Notes: a model not told the origin generated them from the letters alone. A stretch of 64,000 nt of DNA from Basidiobolus meristosporus CBS 931.73 (GCA_002104905.1 MCFE01000108.1:104835-168834); one strand, 5' to 3'; shown: positions 50,770 to 61,558, counted from the first letter of the stretch. A program made the numbers and translations.

Positions 50770-51050
50770 GGTTGTTTAATTTAATTAAATGGGGGATCAC
50801 TAACTTCTAAAATTAGTCAAGTGAGTTGTTCAGGCTGTGTATCGAAGTGCTGCAGTGTTGCTGAGCCTGACTAGGATCTGTTCACGGCCTTTAAGCATAG
50901 GATCCCATCTGCCTTCCTGAATAGGAAGCCTCGCTTTACCATCACTCATCAGGTTTCTGCTGGAGAGTGATCTAAGACTCCCCTCAGTGTGCACTCCGAA
51001 TTAGCTTGATTCTGACTTCCAAGAACTGTTTAAACTAGCTCTGACATATC

Positions 51051-51614
51051 TCAGAGCACTGGTGGTGTTTCACACTTGAGGTTTCGCTCCGGCCAATTAA
51101 GCCATGTTTTGGATGATGTTCTATGGACGCAATCTAACTTAAGACCAATAGCTGAGGGTTCATATGTCTCAAACTCTGGACTTTTTTGGAGATCATTTAA
51201 CTCCAAGCTGAACCAGTTATTTGACAGGAGTCGTGAGTTCACTGGTATTTGCATGAGTGATCTCGCACCAGGTAATACTGTTGGACGCCAAACTAGGTGC
51301 ACTGAGAGGTGGACACGTAATGGAAGGCCTTGCCACAAGAAATTCTCCTACACCATCGTCCCACAAGGCTTTAGGTGTTGTGGGCTTGCTATGGCTTTTC
51401 GCAACCGCCGTCCGGCGTCCGTCAGCGTATCAGGCCACTCAGGAATCTGATAATTTAATTCATCGAATAGGCCACAGTAGGAAACCCGAGTACTCCCCTT
51501 GTCACTATTGACAGATTCGCTGCCCAACCAGATGCCAAAATGAGTAACCCAAATCAGACCAGTAAAGATAATCAACCACGAATACCAACAGGGTGTCATG
51601 AAGGCCACTGCCAT
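51051..51614 (-). pseudogene. Candidate signal-anchored protein with one in-frame stop
   Basis: Two open frames of 88 and 95 codons lie in the same phase, separated by a single TAG at 51,348-51,350. The first starts MAVAFMTPCWYSWLIIFTGL, a good signal peptide or membrane anchor, and continues GIWLGSES and QIPEWPDTLTDAGRRLRKAI. The second ends WLNWPERNLKCETPPVL. Together they would give about 187 residues. The stop could be a real nonsense mutation, a short intron I cannot define, or a sign that the reading is spurious. No family recognised. Confidence 0.35.
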
Positions 51615-52525
51615 TCCGGTAGATCATTGTTACCATGATACATTTACCAGTGACCAAAGGTAAAAACATTCCCTTTAGTCATAGACGTCAGGCCGGCCCT
51701 GATTGGCCGCATGGCTGCCATACAGGATTGGTAACTAAAATAATCGAAGGGGGTATTACAAACGACATAAGCCAAAGTTCTTAGTCACCGTGCAATTGTA
51801 CTTAATCACCCATGACTTTGTGACATGCACCTGATCAGCTCACGAGTTGCCTCTACAGCAGATTGAGTCAACAAGGGCTTATCAACAACTCCCCTGAATC
51901 AAGCGTAATCGCGACTAAGAGAGAAGTGGTAGTCTTACAGAAAATGCCCGAGACTAAACAAGTCGAACGTTCACACGCATCGCATGGAACGCAACTTCAG
52001 TCTCTCTCGAGTGGGTTGTGCTGATCCATCAATAACACAGACGGGCCTAATTCCTGGTCAAGAAAATCATGGCCTGCCGTCGGATTTTCTCCAACGCCAC
52101 AGTTTTTACACGTAATAAGCAGCGCAGAGTTCACTGGTGATGATGGCGCATCTGTTCGGCGGTATTGAGGAATGCAGATAGGAGCCAAGATTAAGAGGTA
52201 GCCTGAATGGGCTCCATATTGCTTTGGTTTGCGTTACCTTGTGTGGCTTCCACTTTTGATAGGCACAGTCGATTTATTGGTCATCCGGTTTTAGAATGGC
52301 CATTAGTTACACTTATATCCGCGATTATTAAGCTCTGCTATGTGGCTTGATGGAAGCAACCACTGATTTCTGCTGCTCTTAATTAAGTGTGTTTAATATG
52401 ATATCTTGAGTCAGCAATTCTTACTAAATCTGTAATTAATCTACACCCTGATCACAGAAATCCGAGTATTCTTAATTATCCATGTTCTCTCATATTGTTC
52501 GAACAAGAATCAGATCCACGTTGAT

Positions 52526-52846
52526 TTAAGATTTCGGATGCAACCGGGTTTTTTTTACTGTCTCTTCCTCCATTTTAGGGCCGAATGTATCACCGTTTCC
52601 GCCTAAGGCAGTTCCCCTTTCGATAGCGTCTGGTAATGGGCCATCACTGCTGTCGCGTTTTGTTGGATATATACCATGCCGATTAGTGTCGTAGCGGATG
52701 GACTGTTCTGTGCCTGCAAGTCCGAGTATATCCCTCAGCCATCCAGTGGTCCCCAGTCTGTAAAGTCCTCTGTATATTTGAGGCTTACTCTTGTGCCAAG
52801 TAACTAGAGTACCAGTTACAGCAGGTTTCTCCAACCGCTGACTCAT
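52526..52846 (-). CDS. Hypothetical 106-residue ORF
   Basis: Starts MSQRLEKPAVTGTLVTWHK. It is rich in Gly, Thr and charged residues (GGNGDTFGPKMEEETVKKTR) and has no hydrophobic segment or known motif. Its codon phase is the only uninterrupted one over this interval. Confidence 0.28.
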   Translation of the reverse strand: MSQRLEKPAVTGTLVTWHKSKPQIYRGLYRLGTTGWLRDILGLAGTEQSIRYDTNRHGIYPTKRDSSDGPLPDAIERGTALGGNGDTFGPKMEEETVKKTRLHPKS

Positions 52847-54228
52847 AGCCAGATCCCCAAGCTCATTTGATGCTGTTGGAATGGGCTTAAGCTCTTTTTG
52901 AGCATGCTCAGCTTATGCACGAACAGTACAGCTCCTGGTAACCATAGTTTTAGCTACAGGTTATCAAACTACTTTCGAATTGGACAGTCTCTCCACAAAT
53001 ACGCTTGATAAGAAATCGATTGCTTCGGTTTCCAATGTACGGTCAATTCCGTGTGGTGTATTCTCGTTGTAGGCTGAGATGTGGGGTTACAGTACAAAAG
53101 GTAAACCGCACGAATCCAAACACTTACGCATCATTTCAATTGCCATTTACGCTAAATTGGTGAACAATTATCGAGAATCAGGCCGTCTCCCAATTGAGCT
53201 ACTCGGATCACAAGGGGATGTCAAAATGCCAGTAAAGGGCAGCTGGTTGTGATCATGTATTCAAGTGCTATGCTTATTTTAGACTTATCACGGTAAACCA
53301 CCTAAAACCGCCGTACAAATATATACTATGCTTCACACACTTGTTGAGCTCATGGAGACAACAAATAGAGTAGCAAGGGATTATTGGTAGTTTTATTTAT
53401 GGTAGCGTTTAGCTTTCGCCCTGCTGGTTACCTTGGACAATGGCACACGGGTAGCCCAGCGAAGAATTGCAACCTAGGCACCGATCTGGCAGGTCCTCCT
53501 TTGTCTCTAGAGTGGTAGGAAGCTGCAGCTGGTATGAGATGCTCTGTCCGAATATACACACCAGGGTTGGAGGTGTGGCAAGCTACGGAGTCTCATAGTA
53601 AGGTTGACGGGCTTACGTGTTCCAACACGCTACCTTTCTGGATTTGCTTGGTGTCGGTTACTTTGCGGCCGGTGCTCTCGCCGTACCTCAAGAGTAACTG
53701 GGCGCCCCAGATGCAAGAGCTCAGAAGAATTCAATTGATGCCTACATGGTTGTCCATCACAGTGTTTCATTGAACAGCTCGTTTGATTCCAGTTTTCTAC
53801 AGCGCATCCAAGCCTGGTTGTGCTCTCCACCGGGTATCAATGTCACTGGTAAGATACCAACTCACTCGGAGTTGCAGGTTGTGATTGGGCTGGGAGAGGC
53901 GTACAAAATTGGGGCTAATAAGTGGTTGCAAAGTGGATAGAATACGATCGACTTAATCCCGTCAGTAGCTCAAAACGAATCTCCAACATGATGGTGACTA
54001 GGAATGCGATGTTTCAAACAAAATTTAACTTGGAATATTGACCAACGATATGCGTACAACTCCATTGGCTGGAGAAGTCTCCTGTTTTACAACTTTTATT
54101 GAAATTGATGGAATTTCAATGGGCCCGAAATGGATATCCTCTGGATTTGTTGGCTCTTCGTTTTTCCCCAACGAAATTCATGGTTTATGATATATCGGGT
54201 GACCTTTCATGGAGGCCGTGGATTTTGT
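52847..54228. other. Intergenic region upstream of CSL
   Basis: Frames up to 79 codons only, e.g. 53,746-53,940 (plus), with no recognisable family. The right end merges with the CSL promoter. Confidence 0.45.
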
Positions 54229-54235
54229 TATATAA
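54229..54235 (+). promoter_or_regulatory. Probable TATA box of the CSL gene
   Basis: TATATAA lies about 375 bp upstream of the CSL start, leaving a long leader of roughly 340 nt that ends in a pyrimidine-rich tract (CTTGCTTTTCCCACTCGC). The leader contains no open frame long enough to call. Confidence 0.5.
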
Positions 54236-54604
54236 GAGCGCCAGCGCGGCCCTTACTGGCCATTTGATAATACTCGGCTCTACAAGAGTTGCCTTGATCC
54301 TCACGTTCCAACATTACCTCAATCATCCTTGAATAGGATACCGTGTTCATTGTTCCCCATTGAAGTATTCATCCTTTGTGTCGTTGTTCTCTCCTTGGCG
54401 TCAACTTCACAAGTTCTTGCTGAATACTGCTGCATACAACCTTCTTTCCTTTCACCACTCTCGAACTAGTATTGTTGGAAGCATATTTGGCTGGTTCCCT
54501 GCTGTGTTTGGTCGATTATTAAGGTCTAACTAATTCCAGAGTCAAGATAGTTTATCAACCCCACCTCCCTTGCTTTTCCCACTCGCTCCCAGTTGTACCT
54601 AATC

Positions 54605-57600
54605 ATGGGCTACTCCTCCTACTCGTCTTCATACTTCCAACCAATTCCTGAAAATTCCAACCCAAACGTGAAGAAGCGCAGTTTCGACATGATTCCGCAA
54701 GTCTCCTCGATCCCTGTTTATCATCGCCACAACTCTCACAACGATCCCCTATTGTCCTCGGAATCCAACTGGATAACCGAGCTAAGCAGCGGCGATCTGT
54801 CCTATTCCGAGCCTGCTACCCCTAGCCTCATGAACTCCGGCAGTTTGTGGACGTACGGCTCCGATGTCCCAACACCATTGCAAGAGATGAAGCTGGAAGG
54901 CTTTGAGCCCACGTTGGACATGGCATCGTTAGTCCCTGGCACACTTCCCAAACAGGAAAGCTTCGGGCTCGTCTTTCCATTTGATGATTTTGAGTGCAGA
55001 GCTGGATCGTTCGATGACCATAGCAACATGCACCTGCAATCACATTCTCTGATTCGCTCACATCCCTCCACATCTCCAAGTGAGTGTTCTCAATCATTTT
55101 CGTCGATTCATGACTCGTCACTTGCCATGCACGATGGCATGCTATCGAATGCCATGGACCAGCGGCAATTGAGAAACATCCAGTTCAACCGTGTGCGGAT
55201 GGCGTCGGAGAATCACTCCGAGTTCAGCAGTTCTATGACCAGCCCCGTGGACTCCGGTTTCTGCACTCCTATCGATAGCTACACATCAAGCCCTGTTCTT
55301 CACCATTCAACCGTAAATACAAGAAGCTATTTCCCTTCGGAATACATTGACACCCATCGACGCCCTAGCATCTCTACCGGCCTCCAGTCGCTCCACATGG
55401 CAGACGAGATGTCCTTAAACTCTGCACTTTCCATGACACAAGCATCATCATCATTGTCTGCCCCACTTTCCATCAACTCTTTCCTAGATGCAAACCATGA
55501 TATACCTGGTGCACTGCTGCATTCCTCCGATCCTCTGGGTGTGGTTAATGGCCACTTCTATAATAACAAGCTTCATTTAGACCAACATTCGGCCTTCATG
55601 AATCCGACGCACGAAGATATTATGAGTGGAGGCGGTGGGCACAATTCAACTTACGGGTTCCATGACGGCGCCCCTCCACCCCCCACATTGTCGCCACCTT
55701 CCTCGCCAAACACTGAAAATAGATGCACTCCTGTCTCACCTGCCAACGGCTTAAATTATTCTCTGGGAAACAAGATCGAACTGAGTCAAAACACTCACCT
55801 ATCACTGAAGCCTCTCGTTCATAGCTACGTGTCACCGACCACCAACCCACTCCTCAATGGGGAGAAGACTGTTGTTATTCTGACGTCTAAAGTCGCCCAG
55901 AAGTCATACGGCACTGAGAAAAGATTTCTATGCCCTCCTCCTACTGTCCTGCTTCTGGGTCAAAATTGGCGTGTTAACACCTTCCCCAAAAGCGGATCTC
56001 CCAATGAGGGTTCCACTTTGGTAAGCCCAAAGCTTACCATCGGCATCCCTGGAGAGTCTGGGCAGCAGCAAGGGGTGTTGGAGTGGTCCGGACCATCTAG
56101 TCCCACCGTCGATTCCAATGCACCAGAATCAACCTCTGTCGGGAGGTGTGTGGCCAAGCATCTGTTCATCAATGACGCTGATGAGAAGCGCAAACGGGTG
56201 GAAGTGATGGTGAACGTCCAGTCTTCCTCAGGCCAACCGGTGGGTACTTTCGTCTCCAAGCCTATCAAAGTGATTTCCAAGCCTTCCAAAAAGCGGCAGA
56301 GCGTCAAAAATATGGAGCTCTGCATACACCATGGCACGACCATTTCTCTTTTCAATCGGATCCGATCGCAAACCGTATCCACCAAATATCTTGGGGTTTC
56401 CTCTCCATCCGCATCCACGTTTGGCAATGCCAAGTGGCCAGCCAACATGAATCACATTGGGTCTCCGAGTGATTCAGCTTGCTTTGTTGCTAGGACTGGG
56501 CGCTGGGACCCGTTTGTTATATGGCTGGTGGACTTGAACAAGAGAAACCTGCCGCCTTCCGAACAGACATCAACCCTTCCTCCTCCTGGCTTCCCGGCTC
56601 CTCCAACCATTGCCGTGCAACCTCAGGAATATGCGATGTCCTTTTCACCTGGCTCCGATTCGAGAGTTAACTCTGATGGCAAATCTCCAATCCCCATCCA
56701 TTACAACCAGCCCGTTGTGCTGCAGTGCCTTTCAACAGGTTTGATCAGCCCGGTAATGATCATCCGTAAGGTTGACAAAGGTAGTCTCGTGGTTGGGACT
56801 GGAACTGGAACAGGCCGTGAGGAGATGCTTGGAGACCCAGTTTCGCAGTTGCACAAAGTCGCGTTTCAAATCGTGGAGGACATGGTAGAGGAAGAGACCC
56901 CGTTCCCAATTCGGCCTACAGCTGGCTCGTATCTTGTTTGCTTGGGCGACGTTGTTGGTGTGCAGCGCTCGAACGAGGGTCGCAAATTTGACACACCGTC
57001 CGCCAAAAAGGTACCATCCCGTTCTGAATCCCTACCCAATGTCTTGGAGCATTCTTACGAAAACTTGCCTAATGGGACCGCTGCCAATGAGGGTGATAAT
57101 GGCACACGCAAAAGACGTGCGCCCACGTCCGCTGCTAGTGGGCCACCCATGAAAGCCTCCAAGGCTGGTAGAAGGAATTCTATTAGAGAAGACCTTCTGT
57201 CAGGTAATGACTCTGCCCTGCAGAACATGTGGTCTGAGGATGTGTCAGACACAGCCGTTTGGACAATCGTTGGTACTGATTGTGTGCAATACTCATTCTA
57301 CACGCCCAACTCCAACACGCACGGTGATGAATCCAGTATAAATCCCATTACTCCCATTCCTTATATCACACACATTATTCCTTCTACACAAAGTGGCGGA
57401 TCCAGCATCCTCAGCATTTACGGTGAAAACCTTACTGCTGATCTTTCGGTTTGGTTTGGGGAGACGCAGAGCAAAGTCACCGAATTCAAAAGCCGGGAAA
57501 GTATAGTTTGTGCCCCACCCGCCCCTGGACAAAACGGAGCCGCAGAAGAAACCTCATTCCCAATCTTGCTGGTCAGAAGCGACGGAGTTGTATTTAAAAC

Positions 57601-57622
57601 CGGTAAATTCTACACGGTTTAA
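54605..57622 (+). CDS. CSL-family (CBF1/Su(H)/LAG-1) transcription factor
   Basis: A single exon of 1,005 residues from ATG 54,605 (MGYSSYSSSY). The first 410 residues are Ser/Pro/His-rich and look disordered, as in long fungal CSL proteins. The Rel-homology N-terminal DNA-binding domain starts near residue 420 (EKTVVILTSKVAQKSYGTEK, RFLCPPPTV). The beta-trefoil domain follows from about 567 (MELCIHHGTTISLFNRIRSQ, TKYLGV) and includes CFVARTGRWDPFVI, VVLQCLSTGLISPVMIIRKV and AFQIVEDM, ending near WTIVGTDCVQYSFYTP (about 883-898). A C-terminal IPT/TIG domain (about 915-1005) contains SILSIYGENLTADLSVWFG. CSL proteins bind GTG(A/G)GAA-type sites. Fungal members such as S. pombe Cbf11 and Cbf12 regulate cell adhesion, cell cycle and lipid metabolism, without Notch. 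All three structural domains are intact. Confidence 0.95.
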   Translation: MGYSSYSSSYFQPIPENSNPNVKKRSFDMIPQVSSIPVYHRHNSHNDPLLSSESNWITELSSGDLSYSEPATPSLMNSGSLWTYGSDVPTPLQEMKLEGFEPTLDMASLVPGTLPKQESFGLVFPFDDFECRAGSFDDHSNMHLQSHSLIRSHPSTSPSECSQSFSSIHDSSLAMHDGMLSNAMDQRQLRNIQFNRVRMASENHSEFSSSMTSPVDSGFCTPIDSYTSSPVLHHSTVNTRSYFPSEYIDTHRRPSISTGLQSLHMADEMSLNSALSMTQASSSLSAPLSINSFLDANHDIPGALLHSSDPLGVVNGHFYNNKLHLDQHSAFMNPTHEDIMSGGGGHNSTYGFHDGAPPPPTLSPPSSPNTENRCTPVSPANGLNYSLGNKIELSQNTHLSLKPLVHSYVSPTTNPLLNGEKTVVILTSKVAQKSYGTEKRFLCPPPTVLLLGQNWRVNTFPKSGSPNEGSTLVSPKLTIGIPGESGQQQGVLEWSGPSSPTVDSNAPESTSVGRCVAKHLFINDADEKRKRVEVMVNVQSSSGQPVGTFVSKPIKVISKPSKKRQSVKNMELCIHHGTTISLFNRIRSQTVSTKYLGVSSPSASTFGNAKWPANMNHIGSPSDSACFVARTGRWDPFVIWLVDLNKRNLPPSEQTSTLPPPGFPAPPTIAVQPQEYAMSFSPGSDSRVNSDGKSPIPIHYNQPVVLQCLSTGLISPVMIIRKVDKGSLVVGTGTGTGREEMLGDPVSQLHKVAFQIVEDMVEEETPFPIRPTAGSYLVCLGDVVGVQRSNEGRKFDTPSAKKVPSRSESLPNVLEHSYENLPNGTAANEGDNGTRKRRAPTSAASGPPMKASKAGRRNSIREDLLSGNDSALQNMWSEDVSDTAVWTIVGTDCVQYSFYTPNSNTHGDESSINPITPIPYITHIIPSTQSGGSSILSIYGENLTADLSVWFGETQSKVTEFKSRESIVCAPPAPGQNGAAEETSFPILLVRSDGVVFKTGKFYTV

Positions 57623-60017
57623 TCCTTTCACCGTGCAGTAAGCTAGTAGACCTTGATGTGCAGTTTCGGCATTCCATCACATCACTCCTACTTGATATCA
57701 GCCTTTGTAATTTCTTGATGCATTTACCATCTTCCTTGAAGCAAGGATTTCAGTACAGTATTTTGATTCATCGACTTTGTTTTAATATTTTTGTATAAAA
57801 TCCTCATTTCCTCCAGCTCACTATAAACATCAACTTTACCAACCCTTCCAAACATCCTTTCAATGCCATATAAAGAATGTCCATTTAGAGTATATTTTGT
57901 AAACCGGGGGCGCATCTGGCAATGTAAACAGAGGGCCTGATGCCATCTATCATGTACGTACGGTCTACCGCGTGATGTTCCATAGACCCTCATATCGTTT
58001 GTCGTGAACTAGCGTTTAGAGAAGGATAAGGCAGAAGATTGGCTCAACTAAAGCTTCAGTCAGGTGGGGTCCTGAAGAGTGGCTGACCCAACAGGGCTAA
58101 TAAAGCCTAATGCTAACAAGTCAACGAAAGTCGTGTAACCATGTATCATTTCTCTGTCAACTATTCGCAGGCCAGCATTTACTAGGCCTAATGAGAGGAA
58201 GTGTGAATCAGGGGTTTGGGCTTGATCGAACTGACAACGAAGGTGTGATAGCTCTTGGGCCAATGATAGGCATCTATACGGTTCCCCTGAATACCCCAAG
58301 GTAGTTGATTGGTGTTGGTTTACATTCATTAAGCCAAATTCTTACCAGCAGCTAACTAATCCTCTATTTGCTATTTACTAGCGGTTCATCAAGAGTAGAT
58401 GAAATATACGCAAATCATCCTGCGACCATTCAGAAATTGGCCAGCAAAATGCATTTCTATAGGCGTGTGATAATAGATGTTACCAATACCTACCAAAGAT
58501 ACGTTAGTGCAGCTATTGTTGCTAACCCATCCACCCAAATGATGATTCTTGGCATGAGTCGTATGCCAGCTTTAGTGACTGCGCCAAATCGTTCTGGGCC
58601 ATTATTGAGAATTCGATCTATACCAGTTCTCTATAGTTCACGCATTTGAGTATCTCTACTTGCAATGGTTCATTCGATCCGGGATCGAATGCGTGGATAG
58701 CATCAAGCATGCTGTACACTTGACTAGAAATGGAGTAATGAAAGTATCCCTGATGCCAAAATCCTTGGACCTCGTGTACATCCAAGGTTTCGCCGAAGCG
58801 CCATAGTGAATGCATATTGGCTCAATACGTGCGCTTGAAACATTCCATCAATCAAGATTCTTGATACATAATTCGTAGTAGCGGTGTAATGTTCAGCCAT
58901 TCCCGGAAAAAATGGTAATAGCAGCTGGAGGCTTTGATACTTTCGGAATGCGTCAACATTAATTTTGCTGTGGCTTAATTCTCCTGAAGTACCAACACCA
59001 ATAAGTGTCATAGGGAATCCCTTCAAATGCCATGTTTTCGCATTCAGCAATAATAGGGTGTTCAGTCATGAAAATGATTATAGAGGATTGTGGGGGACAG
59101 TGGCCAATTGGTGAAGAGAAGCGTAGCTCTGGAGATCAATCACTGCGAATCCAGTTGACAATAATCTAAATTGAGTGATCAACATGTGGGGTAACTGGTC
59201 CCGAAATTCAATCAGATGCTGCTCATAAGGGTTAACATTCTTCCATATCGCCTTAAATCCCCAACAGACAAATCGAAGTTTTACTACTTGGCCATACTAA
59301 GCTCATCCACAAACGCTGACGCAACTGTGACGTTAGCAAAATATCAAATTCCCCATTATAACGATACGCATATATCACGAGGTATTTCACAAATCCTCCT
59401 GATACCTAATGTAGAAGGTTGCTTTCTGCACACCCGTCATTAGTCGTCTCACACTTGGTGAATCTAAGTGGCTGATGCTCTCGTTATCCTCGTACTGGTT
59501 AATTCTGAAATTGCTTGGCTATTTTCGGTGATGAATCTGAGACCATTCTTAGTGTGTAGAAAAATAATCACCCGTGGAGCTTTAGCAATTAGTGGCAATA
59601 ATAATGTATACATATGTGGATTGTTGGATCAAGTACTGATGTGCATTGACAGAAATTAGATTTTTGTTTTACTGTACTCTATTCAAGTCCCACTTACAAT
59701 GATTTCATCTGTTCATAGTTTGTTCAGTACTTTGTTTAAATGTATTTACTGCTGTTTCTGGTCTATTTCATTAAAATAATTGGTTACGCTCACATATACA
59801 TGCTTATTTCGAAGTAGAGCACAAATTCAGGTCATATCCATCATTGAGTTAGAATTAAAAGTTGCTATTGGCATAGCATTCAGAATTAAATTAATTTAAA
59901 AAATCTAAATAATACAAAGATATATTTAACTCAACACTTTGTTACTCATAACCTTTACTGCAAGTATAGGTGCTCACTCTTAGACTTTTCTGATGATAGC
60001 ACATAAAATACATAGGG
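57623..60017. other. CSL 3' flank and transition to repeats
   Basis: No firm gene. Weak frames include 58,368-58,649 (plus) and 58,724-59,050 (minus, 108 codons, YVSRILIDGMFQAHVLSQYA). CpG density falls from about 59,500, and the sequence becomes AT-rich up to the first telomere-like unit at 60,015. Confidence 0.45.
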
Positions 60018-60101
60018 TTGGGGGAGGAAAGTGACCAAGTGGTGAAGTCTTTATTTACTTATGACAAGCATCTAAAGAAGCCAAGTTAATCTGAAGTTAA
60101 T

Positions 60102-60220
60102 CCTAGAAAGCTAGGCCTGATAGATATCTTCCTGGTAAGCCAGGTCTGAGAGTTGAGAAGCTGAGTTGTACTATATTTCCTAGTTAGCTAGGTCTGAGAG
60201 AGGTTTCCTGGAAAGCCAGG
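60102..60220 (-). repeat. Four short hairpins in the SINE body, copy A
   Basis: Hairpins lie at 60,102-60,115, 60,131-60,144, 60,179-60,192 and 60,207-60,220. Each has a 5-bp stem and 4-nt loop and is followed by a CTGA-type spacer. The plus-strand stems alternate CCTAG/CTAGG, CCTGG/CCAGG, CCTAG/CTAGG, CCTGG/CCAGG, so both sides of the pair change together. Confidence 0.8.
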
Positions 60221-60474
60221 CCTGAGAAGTGAGAATCTGAATATATCTGAGGGGAGTTGTGCTGGTTTGCGGAAGCTGATTTTTGGTTTAAATGGCCAGC
60301 AGACTGGTGGAACTGAGGACACCTTTTAGGCAATCACCAGCCAAGTTTACCAGGCAAATCTAACCAATTAGCATTTCAAGGATTTCAGCCAATCAGAGAA
60401 TTTACTTTGCCTGATGGTTGATCAGGCCATCTCTCAATGAGCACACATCAATTTATTAATCAAATTTTGTTGGA

Positions 60475-60540
60475 TCCAGGATTTGAACCCACAACCATGG
60501 GTATGGAAGGGTTAGGGATAACCACAAGGCTAAGTGTTCT
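60475..60540 (-). promoter_or_regulatory. tRNA-like head with A and B boxes, copy A
   Basis: The minus strand has GGTTCAAATCC (60,479-60,489), a full match to the Pol III B box. Upstream of it is TAGCCTTGTGG (60,522-60,532), close to the A box. The spacing of about 32 nt is tRNA-like. A CCCTAACCC lies between them (60,509-60,517). The cloverleaf is incomplete, so this is a derived promoter head, not a tRNA gene. Confidence 0.55.
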
Positions 60541-60545
60541 TGGTT

Positions 60546-61066
60546 AGGGGGAGGAAAGTCACCAAGTGGTGAAATCTTTATTTACTTATGACAAGTATCT
60601 AAAGAAGCCAGCTAATCTGAAGTTATTCCTAGAAAGCTAAGTCTGAGAGATATCTTCCTGGTAAGCCAGGTCTGAGAGTTGAGAAGCTGAGTGGTACTAT
60701 ATTTCCTAGTTAGCTAGGTCTGAGAGTGGTTTCCTGGAAAGCCAGGCCTGAGAAGTGAGAATCTGAATATATCTGAGCTAAGTTATACTGGTTTGCGGTA
60801 GCTGAATTGTGGCCGGAATGGCCAGTAGACTGGGGGAACTGAGATGTATTTCTGGGCAATCACTGGCCAAATTTACTAGGCAAATCTGGCCAAGTAGCAT
60901 TTCAAGGATCTCAGCCAATCAGAGCCTTTACTTTGCCCGATGGTTGATCAAGTCATCTCCCAATGAGCACACATCAATTTATTAATCAAATTTTGCTGGA
61001 TCCAGGATTTGAACCCACAACCATGGGTATGGAAGGGTTAGGGATAACCACAAGGCTAAATGTTAT
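60546..61066 (-). mobile_element. SINE-like element, copy B (full length)
   Basis: Aligns end to end with copy A. It has the B box at 61,005-61,015, A box at 61,048-61,058, internal CCCTAACCC at 61,035-61,043, hairpins, and tail stem-loop at 60,559-60,572. The 3' end abuts TTAGGGGG (plus strand) and the 5' end abuts GGTTGGGTTAGGGG. The first hairpin has one broken pair. Confidence 0.78.
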
Positions 61067-61072
61067 TGGTTG

Positions 61073-61098
61073 GGTTAGGGGAGGGAGGGTTAGGGGGA
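61073..61098 (+). other. Telomere-like G-rich junction with quadruplex motif
   Basis: Four or more GGG tracts lie within 26 nt: GGGTTAGGGG, AGGGAGGG, TTAGGGGG. It separates SINE copy B from the truncated LINE tail. Confidence 0.75.
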
Positions 61099-61222
61099 GA
61101 CAGTCACCAACAGGTGAAATCTTTATTTCAGTTGAAACAAAGAAGCCAGCGCTACTGTTGTAGCTTTGATACAAGAGTGTGTAGCTGAGGGGAATTTGTA
61201 GGTAAGTTAATAAGAAGTGATG
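61096..61222 (-). mobile_element. 5'-truncated LINE copy (tail only)
   Basis: About 125 bp identical or nearly so to the 3' end of the large element (61,572-61,700), covering the last codons of its ORF, the 3' untranslated region and the TCACC-AACA-GGTGA stem-loop (61,104-61,117). Its truncated 5' end joins three TTAGGG units directly, as expected from incomplete reverse transcription into telomere repeats. Confidence 0.85.
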
Positions 61223-61245
61223 GGTTAGGGTTAGGGTTAGGGGGG
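61222..61245 (+). repeat. Telomere-type repeat (GGGTTA)3
   Basis: Three perfect GGGTTA units followed by a G run, between the LINE tail and SINE copy C. The plus strand carries the G-rich sequence. Confidence 0.88.
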
Positions 61246-61558
61246 AGGAAAGTCACCAAGTGGTGAAATCTTTATTTACTTATGACAAGTATCTAAAGAA
61301 GCCAAGTTAATCTGAAGTTATTCCTAGAAAGCTAGGTCTGAGAGATATCTTCCTGGTAAGCCAGGTCTGAGAGTTGAGAGGCTGAGTTGTACTATATTTC
61401 CTAGTTAGCTAGGTCTGAGAGAGGTTTCCTGGAAAGCCAGGCCTGAGAAGTGAGAATCTGAATATATCTGAGCTAAGTTATACTGGTTTGCGGTAGCTGA
61501 ATTGTGGCCGGAATGGCCAGTAGACTGGGGGAACTGAGATATATTTCTGGGTGATCAC
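61246..61558 (-). mobile_element. SINE-like element, copy C (5'-truncated)
   Basis: Has the tail stem-loop (61,253-61,266) and all four hairpins (61,323-61,336, 61,352-61,365, 61,400-61,413, 61,428-61,441), all perfectly paired. It stops in the body before the tRNA-like head and joins TTAGGGTTTAGGG at 61,559. Confidence 0.8.

Larger units (their letters stand above)
60018..60540 (-). mobile_element. SINE-like element, copy A (full length)
   Basis: On the minus strand it runs from a tRNA-like head (60,540 to about 60,475) through a body with four short hairpins to a tail with a stem-loop. The tail ends in CCCCCAACCCT, a variant telomere repeat. It encodes no protein. An AATAAA-like word precedes the stem-loop. 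The whole unit aligns with 60,546-61,066. Confidence 0.78.

Noticed and set aside
55960-56448. 162-codon frame antisense to CSL
   Set aside because: It lies wholly inside the CSL coding region and is a by-product of its codon use.
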